From positions 41,331,686 through 41,395,685 of the forward strand of contig OZ034968.1 of assembly GCA_964030785.1 (NCBI GenBank): a stretch of DNA of 64,000 nucleotides, written 5' to 3'. This DNA is from Siderastrea siderea. Lineage: Eukaryota > Cnidaria > Anthozoa > Scleractinia > Rhizangiidae. The translations under genes and the position numbers were made by a program. The number at the start of each line of letters is the position of its first letter. Position 1 is the first letter of the stretch. Below, one piece after another: positions 33,428-44,150 of the stretch. Below the pieces are notes generated by a model that was not told the DNA's origin, ran no database searches, and saw only the letters and a list, made by a program, of their open reading frames with translations.

Positions 33428-34361
33428 GGTTCATGCGAGACCAGTCCACCAAACCTGCTGCAGCTGCGTCCTTGCGGAATGCAATATCGTAATGGAGCCA
33501 AGCCTTCCCAGGGAACTGGCGTGATGTCTTAAGAATTAGCAGCTTGTATTGTGTCATGTCCTGCCATCTGGAAGGATGAGCACAGCAGAAGATCCAAGAG
33601 TACACGGTGAATGCCTCAACCCATGTCATGATATCAGTGATCTCTTGCACCCTTTTCTTGGAAGAACTCACAAGAAGTTTGCCATCAAAGCACGTTTGGG
33701 GCTCTGTCTCCTGGGCTTTTAAGTTCTTGGCTAGCAGGTCAGCAAGATCAACAAATTGGCCCGACCTAATTTTTGTCACCAACTTCTCAGGGATAGGGGA
33801 GTAACCGGGGCCAACAACAAACGGCCTATTCAGGGACGTTGAGGTAGATGCACTTGTGGAATTAGGACCAAAGGAGAACAATGGCGTAAAAGACTGGCTC
33901 GAAGATGGCAATCCATTCGCGGCACCACGGGAACCAAACACGGATGGCGAAGATAACGAAGAATTGCCTAACGTGCAATAAGTTGAGATAAATGGAGGAA
34001 CGACCAAATTACCTGAGGACTGGCCCGCGGAAGAAGGCAGTGGTTGGTTAATAACAGCAGAACCGGATGACGTTGTGCCCGACGACGTTGTGTCCGATGC
34101 CGCGTATCCCGCCGCCGAAGAACTCGATGAGTGACTTTGTAAAGCCGCCAAAATACGAGGTAACGTATCCCCCAAGGCTTGAGAAAACGCTCGACTGAGG
34201 TCTTGTTGAGAGAGGATGACGGAGGGCGGAGTGGTCACCGGATTCGAATTAATGGGAGGACTTGCGGCTGAAGAGGGAGGATCGGCTGAGGAAGAAGGCT
34301 GATTTGAATCCAACATGGCGGCCGCACTGTTGTTTGTTCCACGCCTGGTACGATGTGCCAT
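33141..34361 (-). CDS. Gag-like protein of the YR retroelement
   Basis: About 406 residues from the ATG at 34361; the open frame extends upstream to 34469, but the first part there is hydrophobic and lies in the repeat. The N-terminal third is low-complexity Ser/Pro/Ala. The middle (WVEAFTVYSWIFCCAHPSRW) matches the conserved core of DIRS-group gag proteins. The C-terminus has a CCCH-like finger (CRWTFGQCRYRH) and a CCHC knuckle (CEKCEGDHPRVNC) followed by a basic tail, consistent with nucleic-acid binding in particles. Confidence 0.85.
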   Translation of the reverse strand: MAHRTRRGTNNSAAAMLDSNQPSSSADPPSSAASPPINSNPVTTPPSVILSQQDLSRAFSQALGDTLPRILAALQSHSSSSSAAGYAASDTTSSGTTSSGSAVINQPLPSSAGQSSGNLVVPPFISTYCTLGNSSLSSPSVFGSRGAANGLPSSSQSFTPLFSFGPNSTSASTSTSLNRPFVVGPGYSPIPEKLVTKIRSGQFVDLADLLAKNLKAQETEPQTCFDGKLLVSSSKKRVQEITDIMTWVEAFTVYSWIFCCAHPSRWQDMTQYKLLILKTSRQFPGKAWLHYDIAFRKDAAAAGLVDWSRMNHDLYNFHTLASPHPQSSQQPSTSSPASASIASSSTFCRSWNDGACRWTFGQCRYRHRCEKCEGDHPRVNCPFRASTSSYRRSQSTPPSQSKRQRR

Positions 34362-34442
34362 ACAAACGAAAGAAACAACCGTAAGATTCGAAACGACGAA
34401 CGAAAAACAAATGATGCACACGCTACTCAGGATAAGGACAAA

Positions 34443-34632
34443 GGGAAAGCCTTGAAGACGAGGTCCCATGAACTGCCACGCTAATAAACACGCTAATGCC
34501 CGAGAACGCTACGGCACACTTCAGTCGAAGAGCACATGGGATCTGGCGCATGCCCATGTATGAAACGCCGCTGACTCCAAACAACACTGGCGCTCTTTGT
34601 TGTTAACTCCGTTAAATTGCATTTAACTGCAT
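34443..34632 (-). repeat. Split direct repeat B2 (5' end of the YR element)
   Basis: 190 bp at the upstream end of the element, apparently identical to B1. It presumably carries the promoter. Confidence 0.9.
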
Positions 34633-34807
34633 GGAAAAAAGAGATGTTTAGCTGGTGATTGCAAAACGTGCTGTGTATAGGTGCCTGCGTAGCGTCATGA
34701 TCGATGTTCAGATGATTGTAGAACTCGTGCACGAAAATTTGCGTATGTTGCGCTTGATGTGATGAGAGAACAATGAGCGTCGCTTGTTCAGCTAAACCAG
34801 CCGCCAT
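34633..34807 (-). other. Possible host exon cut by the YR insertion
   Basis: A frame opens at ATGGCGGCTGG (34807), preceded by a CACGTG box, and runs 58 codons (MAAGLAEQATLIVLSS...) straight into the end of the retroelement. On the far side of the element the frame cannot be followed with confidence. It may be a first exon interrupted by the insertion. Confidence 0.25.
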
Positions 34808-35345
34808 TTTGTTTTACCCACGTGGATCGCGTGTGTGTCCGTCATAGTCAGAACCAGCGACTTGGAGGAAGTCTAGGCTGTCGTATGCGACTTTTGTAAC
34901 GCGCTGTTCTCGTCAGGGAAAATCGTAAACTAAGCAAGTCATACGATTATGACTGGTGTAGGGTTTTAAAATATGTTTCAAAATTCCGCAAATGATTGCA
35001 GATATTTTTCTTTACTGTGCGAAGATGTTGTCCGTCTGATTAAGACGACACGATTCGTGTTGCAGTCATCGCATACAACAGTTGTAAGCAAAAATCGTAC
35101 CGTAAAAATCGGACCATAAAGTCCAGTGAAGCAATCTCATAAATATTTGTCAACAGTTGTCAAACAGTTGGCTAGCCGAAGTGCGAGATCGTGACAGTAA
35201 AAGGCGGCATGAGTTTAGGGAATTTTACGACTGGATTGACTCAACAATTAACTGCTTTACTTTGAGTAATCCAGTATTAACGTGCCCCTACTTTTCATCA
35301 ACTGACCCACTTCGTGTGACTTTTAGTTGAGAACCTATTTGTGAG
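34808..35345. other. Intergenic sequence, nothing recognised
   Basis: Sequence between the YR element and the BEL/Pao LTR, with no supported feature. Confidence 0.35.
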
Positions 35346-36257
35346 TGTAATTCACTAGGACAGAATGCCCAACCAAAAATCCAATTAAATCACATGGGGT
35401 AGAGCAGTGTGTGACATAAACGAACTCGACAAGAAATTCTGATTACGACGATAACAGAGTTTAATTGACAGAGTTCAATGTTCCATACAAGTTCAATTGA
35501 GAGCGATACTAAAATGCGGATTGATTCAAACCACGTGCTAGTGCTGTTGAAACGTTTGCCGTAAACCGTATGCCGGTTCGAACTGAAATACAATAGCGAA
35601 AATAGAGCTAATGTGACTAATACATCTAAGCATACAAGCTAAACAATATGTGAAGAAATTATAGATAACATTCGCAATAATGTCCGAATGTAGAAACGTA
35701 ACATAATCTGTGCATATTAATGTTATAGAAAGCTAACAAGTGATAAAGCCTTATATGAAGGCTAATTGTGGATAGTAGCTTATGACGAATTAACCCTATA
35801 ATAAGATAAAACCTAGCCTAGTGAGATAGTTTCTTAAAGTCTCGAGCATGATATGCCAACTTACCAACTCAATATAAACGATATAGAGGCTATCCTGATA
35901 GTCGAGAAAAACAAAACTTAACAAAAACGGATAACAAAGAAAAACTAAGAATTTAGCCAAAAAATAAGGAATAGATTACTCACTTTGGTTTGCACACACA
36001 CTGCACTAGACTTGATAGAGTAGATGAATACCAGTGTAGAGAGAAACTATGGCCCAATGCCGAGTAGAAGTTAACGCGTGAAGTCTACACTAGAACTGAT
36101 CTAACTCAGAAATCCTTACGCATACATCTAACCAAAAACACGTGCGCGAAACCTGTTGTTATGACGATTTTTTATATCGGACATAGCGGCCGAGGTAAAA
36201 GTAAAAGTAAGTTCCTGTGGTAAGAAATGAGGTAAACATCACGTTTCAAAACCAACA
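35346..36257 (-). repeat. 3' LTR of the BEL/Pao element
   Basis: Plus-strand ends are TGTAATTCAC and AACCAACA, so it has TG...CA termini. The first 366 bp match 42102-42466 with about a dozen substitutions. Confidence 0.88.
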
Positions 36258-36432
36258 TTCCGGCCCCTTAAAGGTGGTACTGCAGATAGCCTTTACAAGG
36301 AGAAAGAAAGAGGGGTTTGAAACATGAGGTTGACTATGATTAATATTATTAATTGATTACGTATTGTCCAATAGAGTTCTGTAATCCACTGATACTAATG
36401 GATTGTCAGTGTTCATTTTTTTCTTCGTTACT

Positions 36433-39184
36433 TTAGATAGTGGCAGCCTCCAACAACACAATCTTGTCGATTGGTCGTACGAGCTCAGATGTACTGGTTT
36501 TCAGCTTGACAGAACGTACCAGGCCGTCTCTGTGGTTGGTATACACCTCCTGTATCCGACCGAGTGGCCATGAGTTGCGGGGCTTGTTGTCGTCAAGGAC
36601 CAACACAACGTCGCCCACTGCAAAGTTCCTCTGCTCCTTGTGCCATTTCTGTCGTTGCTGCAGTGACGGGAGATACTCTCGAACCCATTGCTTCCAGAAT
36701 GCGTCTGCAAGGTACTGTACTTGATGCCATCTCCGGTTGAAATAGTTATCATGTTTGGTAAAGTTTCCGGGTGGAACTTTAGGACCTGTGCGAAGCAGCA
36801 GCAGGTGGTTGGGTGTCAGAGGTTCTGCATCACGTGGGTCATCTGACAGCTTTGTGATTGGTCTTCCATTGATTATGGCCTCCACCTCACACATCAGGAT
36901 GTCGAGGCCTTCGTCGTCTAGTACTTGCTCTTTCATAAGTGCTTTCATGACTTTTCGAACCGTTCGTATGCAACTTTCCCACACTCCGCCATGGTGAGAG
37001 CCGGCAGTTGGGTTGAACGTCCACTTGATATCCCTTTGAACGAGATAGTCGTGAATCTGAGATTGATTCCATTCGTTAACTACTTCTCTTAGTTCACGCT
37101 CTCCTTTCACAAAGTTCCCACCGTTGTCGGATCGCATCTCCTCGGGTTGACCTCTCCTTGCAATGAATCTGCGCAACGCATGGATAAAGGACTCCGTGTC
37201 CAATGACGATACCACCTCTATGTGGACGGCACGGAGGGCTAGACAGGTGAATATCACGCCGTACTGTTTGACTTTGGTCATTCTGCGTCGCACTTCAAAC
37301 GGTCCGAAGCAGTCCACGCCTGCGTAGGTGAACGGTGGTTTTGAAGGCGTTATTCTGTCTTCGGGTACATTCGCCATTTTTTGTTCTGCCGTTGGCGCCT
37401 GACGTTTACGGCAGCTAAAACACTCGTTCAGAATGCTTCTAACTGTAGATCTTCCATTTATTATCCAGTATTTCTGCCTAGTGAGAGACAGGGTGTACTC
37501 CAGGCCTGAATGTCCAGAGATTAGGTGGTAGTACTGAATAATAAGCTTGACCACATGGTGTTTCTTTGGAAGGATAACCGGATGCATTGCACGTTGTTGA
37601 TTGGCGCTCGCAGATGACCACCAACTCGTATCAGACCTTGAGACAGGATTGGGTCAAGCTTGAAAATATTGCTGGATTTCTTTACCATGTTTTGTCTGCT
37701 AGAAGTTGCGTGCTGGTCTTCTTCCTTGAGACAGTCGTGCTCCTCCTTGAAGCATCGGCTCTGAACGTGCTTGAGGATTTCGACTTCAGCATAGTTCAGC
37801 TCCTCAGTGGTGATGGGCACGCTTGTGCTGGATGACGTGTTTTAACTGATTCTTCTGTCCTTCGTTTCTTGCTCAGACAGGAGAGGTTTGACTTGTAATG
37901 GAGTATCCATGCTACTATTCTTTTGAGTTGGGTCCAGGATGAGAACCGCTTAATGATGTCTGAAATGGGATCTCGAGCAGAGGCTTCGTTAGTACATGCA
38001 ACCGACTCTTTCTTGACTTCTGGATCATCTTCAGGAATGGTAGTGTTCATGTCGGCAGGTCGTTGTGGCCATGTCTCTTTAGACTGAGTCAGGAATTCGG
38101 GGCCATGTATCCAGCGTTGGAGAGAGTCTGCTGACACGCCTCTTGAAGCATCATCTGCTGGGTTGCATTGAGTGTTCACGTATCTCCACTGAGAGGGAGA
38201 AGATGCATCGTGTATCGTTGCAACCCGATTGGCAACGAAAGTCTGATAACGCCTGTCCTGATTTTCCAAATAGCGCAGGACACAAGTACTGTCTCCAAAA
38301 GAATGATTGATTGATCGGTAGACTTAACTCCCCTCGGGAAATTTTCTCTAGTCTTGTTGCTACAACGGCTGCTGAAAGGTCCATTCGGGGAATTGTAACT
38401 GGCTTGATTGGAGCAAGTCTGGACTTCCCCATGACGAACGAACAATTGACGTTTCCATCGTGATCTGTGATCCTGAGGTATGTGACGGCTCCATATGCCT
38501 GCTGTGACGCGTCAGAGAAGTGGTGAAGCTGGCATGACGCGATCTCACCGAGGTCAGGTGACTTGAAGCAACGCTCAATTGTGAGTTGCTCTAGTTCGGG
38601 AAGCTCTTGTACCCAAGCTTGCCAGCGTTGCAGATACTCGTCTGGAATCTTGTCATCCCAGCCATACTTGTTACGGCAAAGGTCTTGTAAGATCAGTTTC
38701 GCGTTGAGAATAAACGGAGCGGCGAATCCCAGGGGGTCGTACACTGAGCTGACAATGGACAATATGCCTCTTCTCGTAGCCGGTCTGTCCTTGATAATGA
38801 TGCTGAAGCCAAACTGATTGGAGGCTACGTTCCATTGTACGCCGAGAGCTCGCTCCACTGGTAACTTGTCGAAGTCGAGGGTTTAACTTGAGCTGCTCAT
38901 TCTGACTCTGGCAAAGACTCGATGACTTTCTTTGAATTTGACAGCCACTTCGTGAGCTTGAACCCACCTCTCGCTAAGAGCTCGCGCAGTCGACTTGCGA
39001 GTCGGATGGCGTTATCCTCTGATTCGACTGATTTGAGGTAGTCGTCGATGTAGAAATTGCGTTTCACAGTTTCGATGGTTTGGGGGTCGAAACCTCCTAT
39101 GTTGTCTTCTGCTGTTCTTTTCAGTGCGAAGTTCGCGCAGCTTGTGGAAGACTGATGGATGAGTGGCTCCTTTAGCAGTCGCAT
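36433..39184 (-). pseudogene. BEL/Pao pol remnant (RT, RNase H, integrase)
   Basis: The readable blocks, in element order, are 39184-38897 (RT palm with NFYIDDYL), 38858-38151 (Pao-type region, SSVYDPLGFAAPFILNAK, then RNase H with HHFSDASQQAYGAV), 38269-37796, 37820-37521 and 37587-36433 (integrase). The integrase has an HHCC-type zinc region (HLISGHSG ... CFSCRK), the DDE core (GVDCFGPF, RSDNGGNF, GVWESC) and the C-terminal DUF5641-like domain. Frame changes occur near 38870, 38200, 37800 and 37560. The RT lacks its first half: the sequence passes from the pre-RT segment directly to SCANFALKRTAEDN. No active product is possible. Confidence 0.9.
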
Positions 39185-39226
39185 TTTCAGCTGAAGAAGT
39201 CGGCGCTCTGTTAATGTTCTGTTGTT

Positions 39227-41119
39227 CTATAGGCGTGGTGGGTAGAACTTCCAGGGTAGAGCCATTTCGTAGTGGCCGTTTTGAAGTTTAACTGTTTCTT
39301 TCATGATGTGTAGAGCCTTCCGGTCGTTCAGCGACATAGACGTTTTTGATTCGTAGGTGGAGACGTTGAACTCTTGATTGCAGAAATCTTGAAATTGTTC
39401 ATCAAGGGTCTTGTTTCTCTGAACAAAGTTCACAGTTGGTACTTTGGCTGTGGTTGATCTGCCCAGTGGGCCATTAAGAACCCAACCTAAAACTGTCAGA
39501 GTAGCAAAGGGACTGCCATCCTCGCTTGGTCTCATTTCCTTAGGTTGTAGAGCTTCTGGCACGTCGCTACCGATTAGAAGACCGATCTCAGCATCTATGT
39601 GTGCGAGTTTTACTCCCTTGAGATATGGCCAGCGGTCGACATCCTCTTCTTTAGCGATAGGTTCAGAAGGAATAGGCAGACTTGATCTCGAGTAGACCAT
39701 TGGTAGCTGTACTTTATTGCTCTCGTTTAGATCAGAGGCTTCCAAACTGACTAAGGAGCATTCAATTGGCTCACTTTCGCCTTGCAGGGTTGTGAGTGAC
39801 AGCTTCGTTCTTGTTCCTTTGAAGTTAAGCTTCTCCAGAAGGCTTTCAGTGCAGAATAACGTGTTTGAACCAGAGTCGAGAAATGCGTAGGTCTCTACCA
39901 CCTTGCGCTGACCTTTAGCCTTGACCCGGACTGGAACGATAGCCAGCCCAGTGACGGGAGTGCTCGCTGTAGAGTAATTGGACTTGATGTAGCCATTACT
40001 GGCTGAGTTTAGACTAACGGGCGATGACTCAACGCTTGTGTCTAGTTCCCCATTTGGCGTTGCAGTGACGGCTGAAGCGGTGGAAGCACCTGTACTGCTT
40101 CTGGGATGAAGGAAAGTCGAATGTTTGCCAGTGCAGCCTTTGACCCTGGAGAAACTTTCCTTAGGGCAGTCTCGAATGAAATGGCCAGGATTCAGACAGT
40201 TGCTGCAGAGTTTCTTTTCATCCACGAAGCCTTGCCTTTCCTGTAGGGACTTTTTCCTAAACTTCTCGGACCGTGGCAGCCAATGTTTGCCATTGCACAT
40301 GGTGCAAGTGGGGCCTTTGTGCGGAAGTTCAGGAGGCTGCATTTTCCCTTGAGTAGAAAATCCCTTTCCTCTATTACGTGATCTTCGTGGCAGCTTGGTT
40401 GTTGGTGGTTTGGTGACCCTTTCGTTTGTGACCCTTCCAAAGATAGGATGAGTGGCTGCTCTCGGCTTGGCAACCACAAAGGCCATGATGTCCTTAATGG
40501 TAACATCCCTTTGCTCCCTTTCTACGATTCTGTCTACGGTGTCTCTCCATTTTAGTCGGAAACCGTATGGAAGACTTTCAATTACCTTCTTTAAATTGTC
40601 AGGATTATCCAGTTTGTTGAGATACCCTATGTCAGTAAGGGTTTTAATGCAGCTAGTAAGCTGTATCGAGAATTGCTCAAGTGCTGTCCCATCGTCGGCC
40701 TTGATTTGGGGACCTTCTACGAGACGCTTCACTTGGGCAGCAGCAGGTTTGTATCCCTGTCCGTACCTTTCCTTTAACAATCTCTTAGCTTCGACGTATC
40801 CCTCTTGTTCACGCATGGTGAGGCAGCTCTTCATGAGTTCCTGCACAGAACCAGAGGTATATTGGACCAAGCAGTAGAGGTGAGTGCTTGGACTTAGAGT
40901 TTTTCGTTCTACCAGATGCTCAAAGGCACACACAAAGTCACAGTAGTCAATGGGGTCCCCGCTAAAGACCTGCAAACTGGGCTGTGGTAAGGTTAGTGCT
41001 GACACACCTTGTTGTTGCTGCTCAAGGAGTCGCTGCAGGGCTTGGCTTTGACGATCCTGAGCTTCCATCAAAAATTGCAACGAGTCGTTTTTCCAACAGT
41101 TGAACCCCCATGGCGCCAT
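39227..41119 (-). pseudogene. BEL/Pao gag-protease remnant
   Basis: About 630 codons open. It has a DUF1759-like gag segment (FSGDPIDYCDFVCAFEHLV), a zinc knuckle (CSNCLNPGHFIRDC) and a retroviral-type protease with the active-site triad in AFLDSGSNTLFC (DUF1758-like). It ends PWKFYPPRL at 39227, where the reading frame into reverse transcriptase is lost. The 5' end overlaps the upstream gag frame by ~50 bp, indicating a frameshift at about 41070-41119. Confidence 0.88.
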
Positions 41120-41943
41120 TCAGGTGTTTCGGGGACCAAAGGGTACTCTGAATTTCTTTCCAACGGCTTAGGGGTAGACTTGATGGGCTTGCGCTTGGAT
41201 GCTTCTGGGTCTGGAAGATTGATTGTATCCCTTTCTAGCGGCATAAAGGCATCTTTCATTTGTCGGGGTAGCTGATTTGACTGATTGAGCTGTTCCATTT
41301 TATGTTGGCGAAGACCTGATCTCCCTGCTTTGCTCGCTTCTTCCTCTTCGTAAACCTTTCTCTTGGCCTCAATTTCTATTTCGGCTTGAAGCTCCACTTC
41401 CGCCCTTTTCTGTTGGAGCTTAAGTTTTTCGAGCTGGAGCTGATGTAAGCTTTGGAGCATGGCGGCCCTTGCTTCTAGTGCTGCCTTTCTCGCGGCAGAT
41501 CTAGCCTTCGAACTGGCTGAGCTCCTAGATACACTGACTGCAGAACGCGGGTGGTAAGGCGTGCGTGACTCGACGCTGCTTATCGAATCTTCGGGGTGAA
41601 CGTTATCGTTTTGGTCCGCCAATGAGCTTGGAGGTTTCTGACGCGTGATCCACAAACTAATTTCCTTCTCAAGTTCCGTTACTATTTCTAATACCGAGTT
41701 GTAATAGCGCGTGGATTCTTCTTGCTCGGCTTCGTTTTTAATCAGGCTATGATAAGCCTCGTGGACGATCTGAAACTCCTTCAAAACTTCCATTAATTCC
41801 TTGTGGACGTCCTTTAGAGCGTCAATGTTTTCGTATGCCGCCATTAACTCATTTAGTTTGTTGACCTTATCCGACACGTGCGCTTCGGTGGAAGTGCGGA
41901 TCTCTGTAAATTGGTCAATTAGTTGCTCTTTTCCGGAAGCCAT
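41068..41943 (-). pseudogene. BEL/Pao gag N-terminal part
   Basis: An ATG at 41943 opens 291 codons. It is rich in heptad-type helices (LEKLKLQQKRAEVELQAEIE), the coiled-coil N-terminal gag region of BEL elements. It runs out of frame near 41070 just before the sequence that continues in the next ORF. The primer-binding region lies between this start and the LTR at 42102. Confidence 0.85.
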
Positions 41944-42101
41944 TATGATCTGTTAATCCTCTTTTAATCCGATATCTTGCGGTCGACACTAAAGACAGTT
42001 GGCTTGAGAAAGCAATAACTGACAGATTACGGAATGCAGATGTTACTTGACGTGTAGTAGATTCTTCGAATTGCTTCACGGTGCACCAAATTCGAACAAA
42101 A

Positions 42102-42466
42102 TGTAATTCACAAGGACAGAATGCCAAACCAAAAATCCAAGTAAATCACATGGGGTAGAGCAGTGCGTGACATAAACGAAATCGACAAGAAATTCTGATT
42201 ACGACGATAACAGAGTTTAATTGACAGAGTTCAATGTTCCATACAAGTTCAGTTGAGAGCGATACTAAGATGCGGATTGATTCAAACCACGTGCTAGTGC
42301 TGTTGAAACGTTTGCCGTAAACCGTATGCCGGTTCGAACTGAAATACAATAGCGAAAATAGAACTAACGTGACTAATACATCTAAGCAAACAAGCTAAAC
42401 AATATATGAAGAAATTATAGATAACATTTGCAATAATGTCCGAATGTAGAAACGTAACATAATCTG
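42102..42466 (-). repeat. Truncated 5' LTR of the BEL/Pao element
   Basis: Only the part next to the coding region remains (365 of about 912 bp). The U3 side, with the promoter, is missing; unrelated sequence begins at about 42467. Confidence 0.88.
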
Positions 42467-42774
42467 CACTTTTTCGCAACGCACCTGTGTCGTGCTATTG
42501 AAGAAAAAATATTTGGTGGAAACGATTGTGTGTGACTGCGCCGTCACTGGCTTCTGCAAAATGAATTTCTTTTTCTTCTGTGGAAAAAAATAGGTTGACA
42601 CGAACTTTAAAGGGCCAGTGTCCCCCAAAGTGCTTTGCGCGCTTGTATTTTTGTTTTGAAATAGCTTTTAGCATTTGGCTGGCACGTTTGCTGGACTATT
42701 CGCAAATTATACCATGCCGCAATGGCCTTCTAACGAGCTTATATGTACAGTAGTAGCCTCTGAAAATAGAAATA

Positions 42775-43100
42775 TCTTCATCACTAGATGATACTGGAGA
42801 AAACAACTCTAGCTCTGACTTTGTAGTCAACGCGTAAGGCGCTATCATGGCACCCGATCGATTGATCGATCGATCGATCTTGATGTACTTCAAACCAGAG
42901 AAGCCACTTCCACTCAGTATAAAAACAAATAGTAAGAATATTGACGTCTTCATCGCTAGATGTCACTGGAGAAAACCAATCAAGATCTGACTTTTCAATG
43001 AATGCGTATACATGGATTTATTACGGTCCGATCGATGGATCGCGCGATCGATCGCATCGACCAATGTCGATGGATGCAAAAGCCACTTACACTCTTTGTA
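42775..43100. repeat. Two-copy ~170 bp tandem duplication with GATC runs
   Basis: Units at about 42775-42930 and 42950-43100 share TCTTCATC(A/G)CTAGATG, ACTGGAGAAAAC, a GATCGATCGATC stretch and GAAGCCACTT...AAAAATAAA. The copies are diverged, so the duplication is old. Confidence 0.7.
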
Positions 43101-43624
43101 AAAATAAAACATAAACAGGCAGTACACAAGGAATAATTAAGCAAAGCAGCACGAGCTCATGACCATAAGCATTATTTTGGAGCAGGCCCGTGGCTACTGT
43201 TATTTTGTAGTAAATTACACATGTTCTGTTTTCATCCAACAACGAATTTAGTACTATTTCAGCAAACGCAGTGCAGGTACTATTGCTGAAACCCGTAGAT
43301 GTTTTTTTTCCTCCGCTACTGATACACGAACTCCTTCAGCCCTACAACTTTGGCAAAGCCCGGAAGACTCGGCGTTTGCCTCGGCTTTCCTGAATCCTTC
43401 GAAGCATCCAATTTAAAGATCTTCTTCTCCACCGCGCAAACACTACAGAATTCGGAAATATACAACGAAATCGATACGACGACACTTAAATGTCAACTCG
43501 AAATTCACACCAGTGCTTCCGGATCGCTAACAGCAGCGATGGAAGAAGATACAAATCAGACTTCACAACAATCAAGAAAATGGCGGATTTTTCATATATG
43601 AAAATTGTACCTGGACGCACTTAC
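43101..43624. other. Intergenic sequence, nothing firm
   Basis: A plus ORF (43350-43601, 83 codons) exists but has no splice or domain support. Confidence 0.35.
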
Positions 43625-43741
43625 CTGGCTCTTTAAGTTGATTGTTTGCTTGTCCTGAAAGCAGTAAAGCCCGCCATCCGAATTTGTACCACATGATGTG
43701 TTAACTGGTGGGTCATAGTTATCTATATCATTTGTGGACGT
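43625..43741 (-). CDS. Isolated 39-codon exon of an unidentified gene
   Basis: 117 bp bounded by a strong polypyrimidine TTGCAG acceptor and a consensus CAG|GTAAGT donor, and open in one frame with codon-boundary (0-0) phases. The peptide includes NYDPPVNTSCGTNSDGG and YCFQDKQ, with two Cys, so an extracellular or small disulfide domain is possible. No flanking exon was identified. Confidence 0.45.
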
Positions 43742-44150
43742 CTGCAACCGCAGAAAAATTTCTATATAATTTAATTTTCTTACTTTTAAACTGCAGTCAT
43801 TAGCTGGAAATGTTAAACAGAGAGAGATGGTGAACACTGTTTATTGCATGTATGCAAAATTGAAACAAAACAGCATCTAACAAACTGACACGGCTTTTCT
43901 TCATTTCGCCTAAAAACTGATTAATAGAATGGTAATGAAAACTCACCTACTGTAATTTTCAAAGGGTATTAAAGCATGTTCTGAACGTAGCCGTAAGCCG
44001 TAGCCGTAAATATAACACAGTATTGCCGTCTCAAAAATTCTGAGTCGGTTTATATCATTTGAGTTAGGCAGTAAAAGAAGAACAAACCTTATAGTCTCCC
44101 TTTAGGTATAGTTTGCCAGCTTTCAGGGAATCTTGCATCATAGTTGCCCA

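Larger units (their letters stand above)
29728..34632 (-). mobile_element. Full-length tyrosine-recombinase retroelement (PAT/Ngaro type)
   Basis: It is 4.9 kb with split direct repeats. In its own direction: repeat B2 (34443-34632), gag, RT-RNase H, tyrosine recombinase, then A2 (30119-30252), B1 (29929-30118), a 67 bp spacer and A1 (29728-29861). A1/A2 and B1/B2 look identical by eye. This arrangement and the recombinase place it in the DIRS order, in the PAT/Ngaro group with split direct repeats rather than inverted repeats. No methyltransferase ORF is seen. All three ORFs are open, and identical repeats imply a recent insertion. As expected for recombinase-mediated integration, no target duplication is seen. 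Confidence 0.92.
35346..42466 (-). mobile_element. Decayed BEL/Pao LTR retrotransposon
   Basis: The element reads leftward. A complete 912 bp 3' LTR lies at 35346-36257 and a truncated 5' LTR at 42102-42466. A purine tract (AAAGGGGCCGGA in element sense) immediately precedes the 3' LTR. Gag, protease, reverse transcriptase, RNase H, integrase and DUF5641-type C-terminus follow the BEL order, but several frameshifts and an internal RT deletion inactivate it. GTGAG precedes the 3' LTR; its partner cannot be checked because the other end is lost. Confidence 0.92.
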
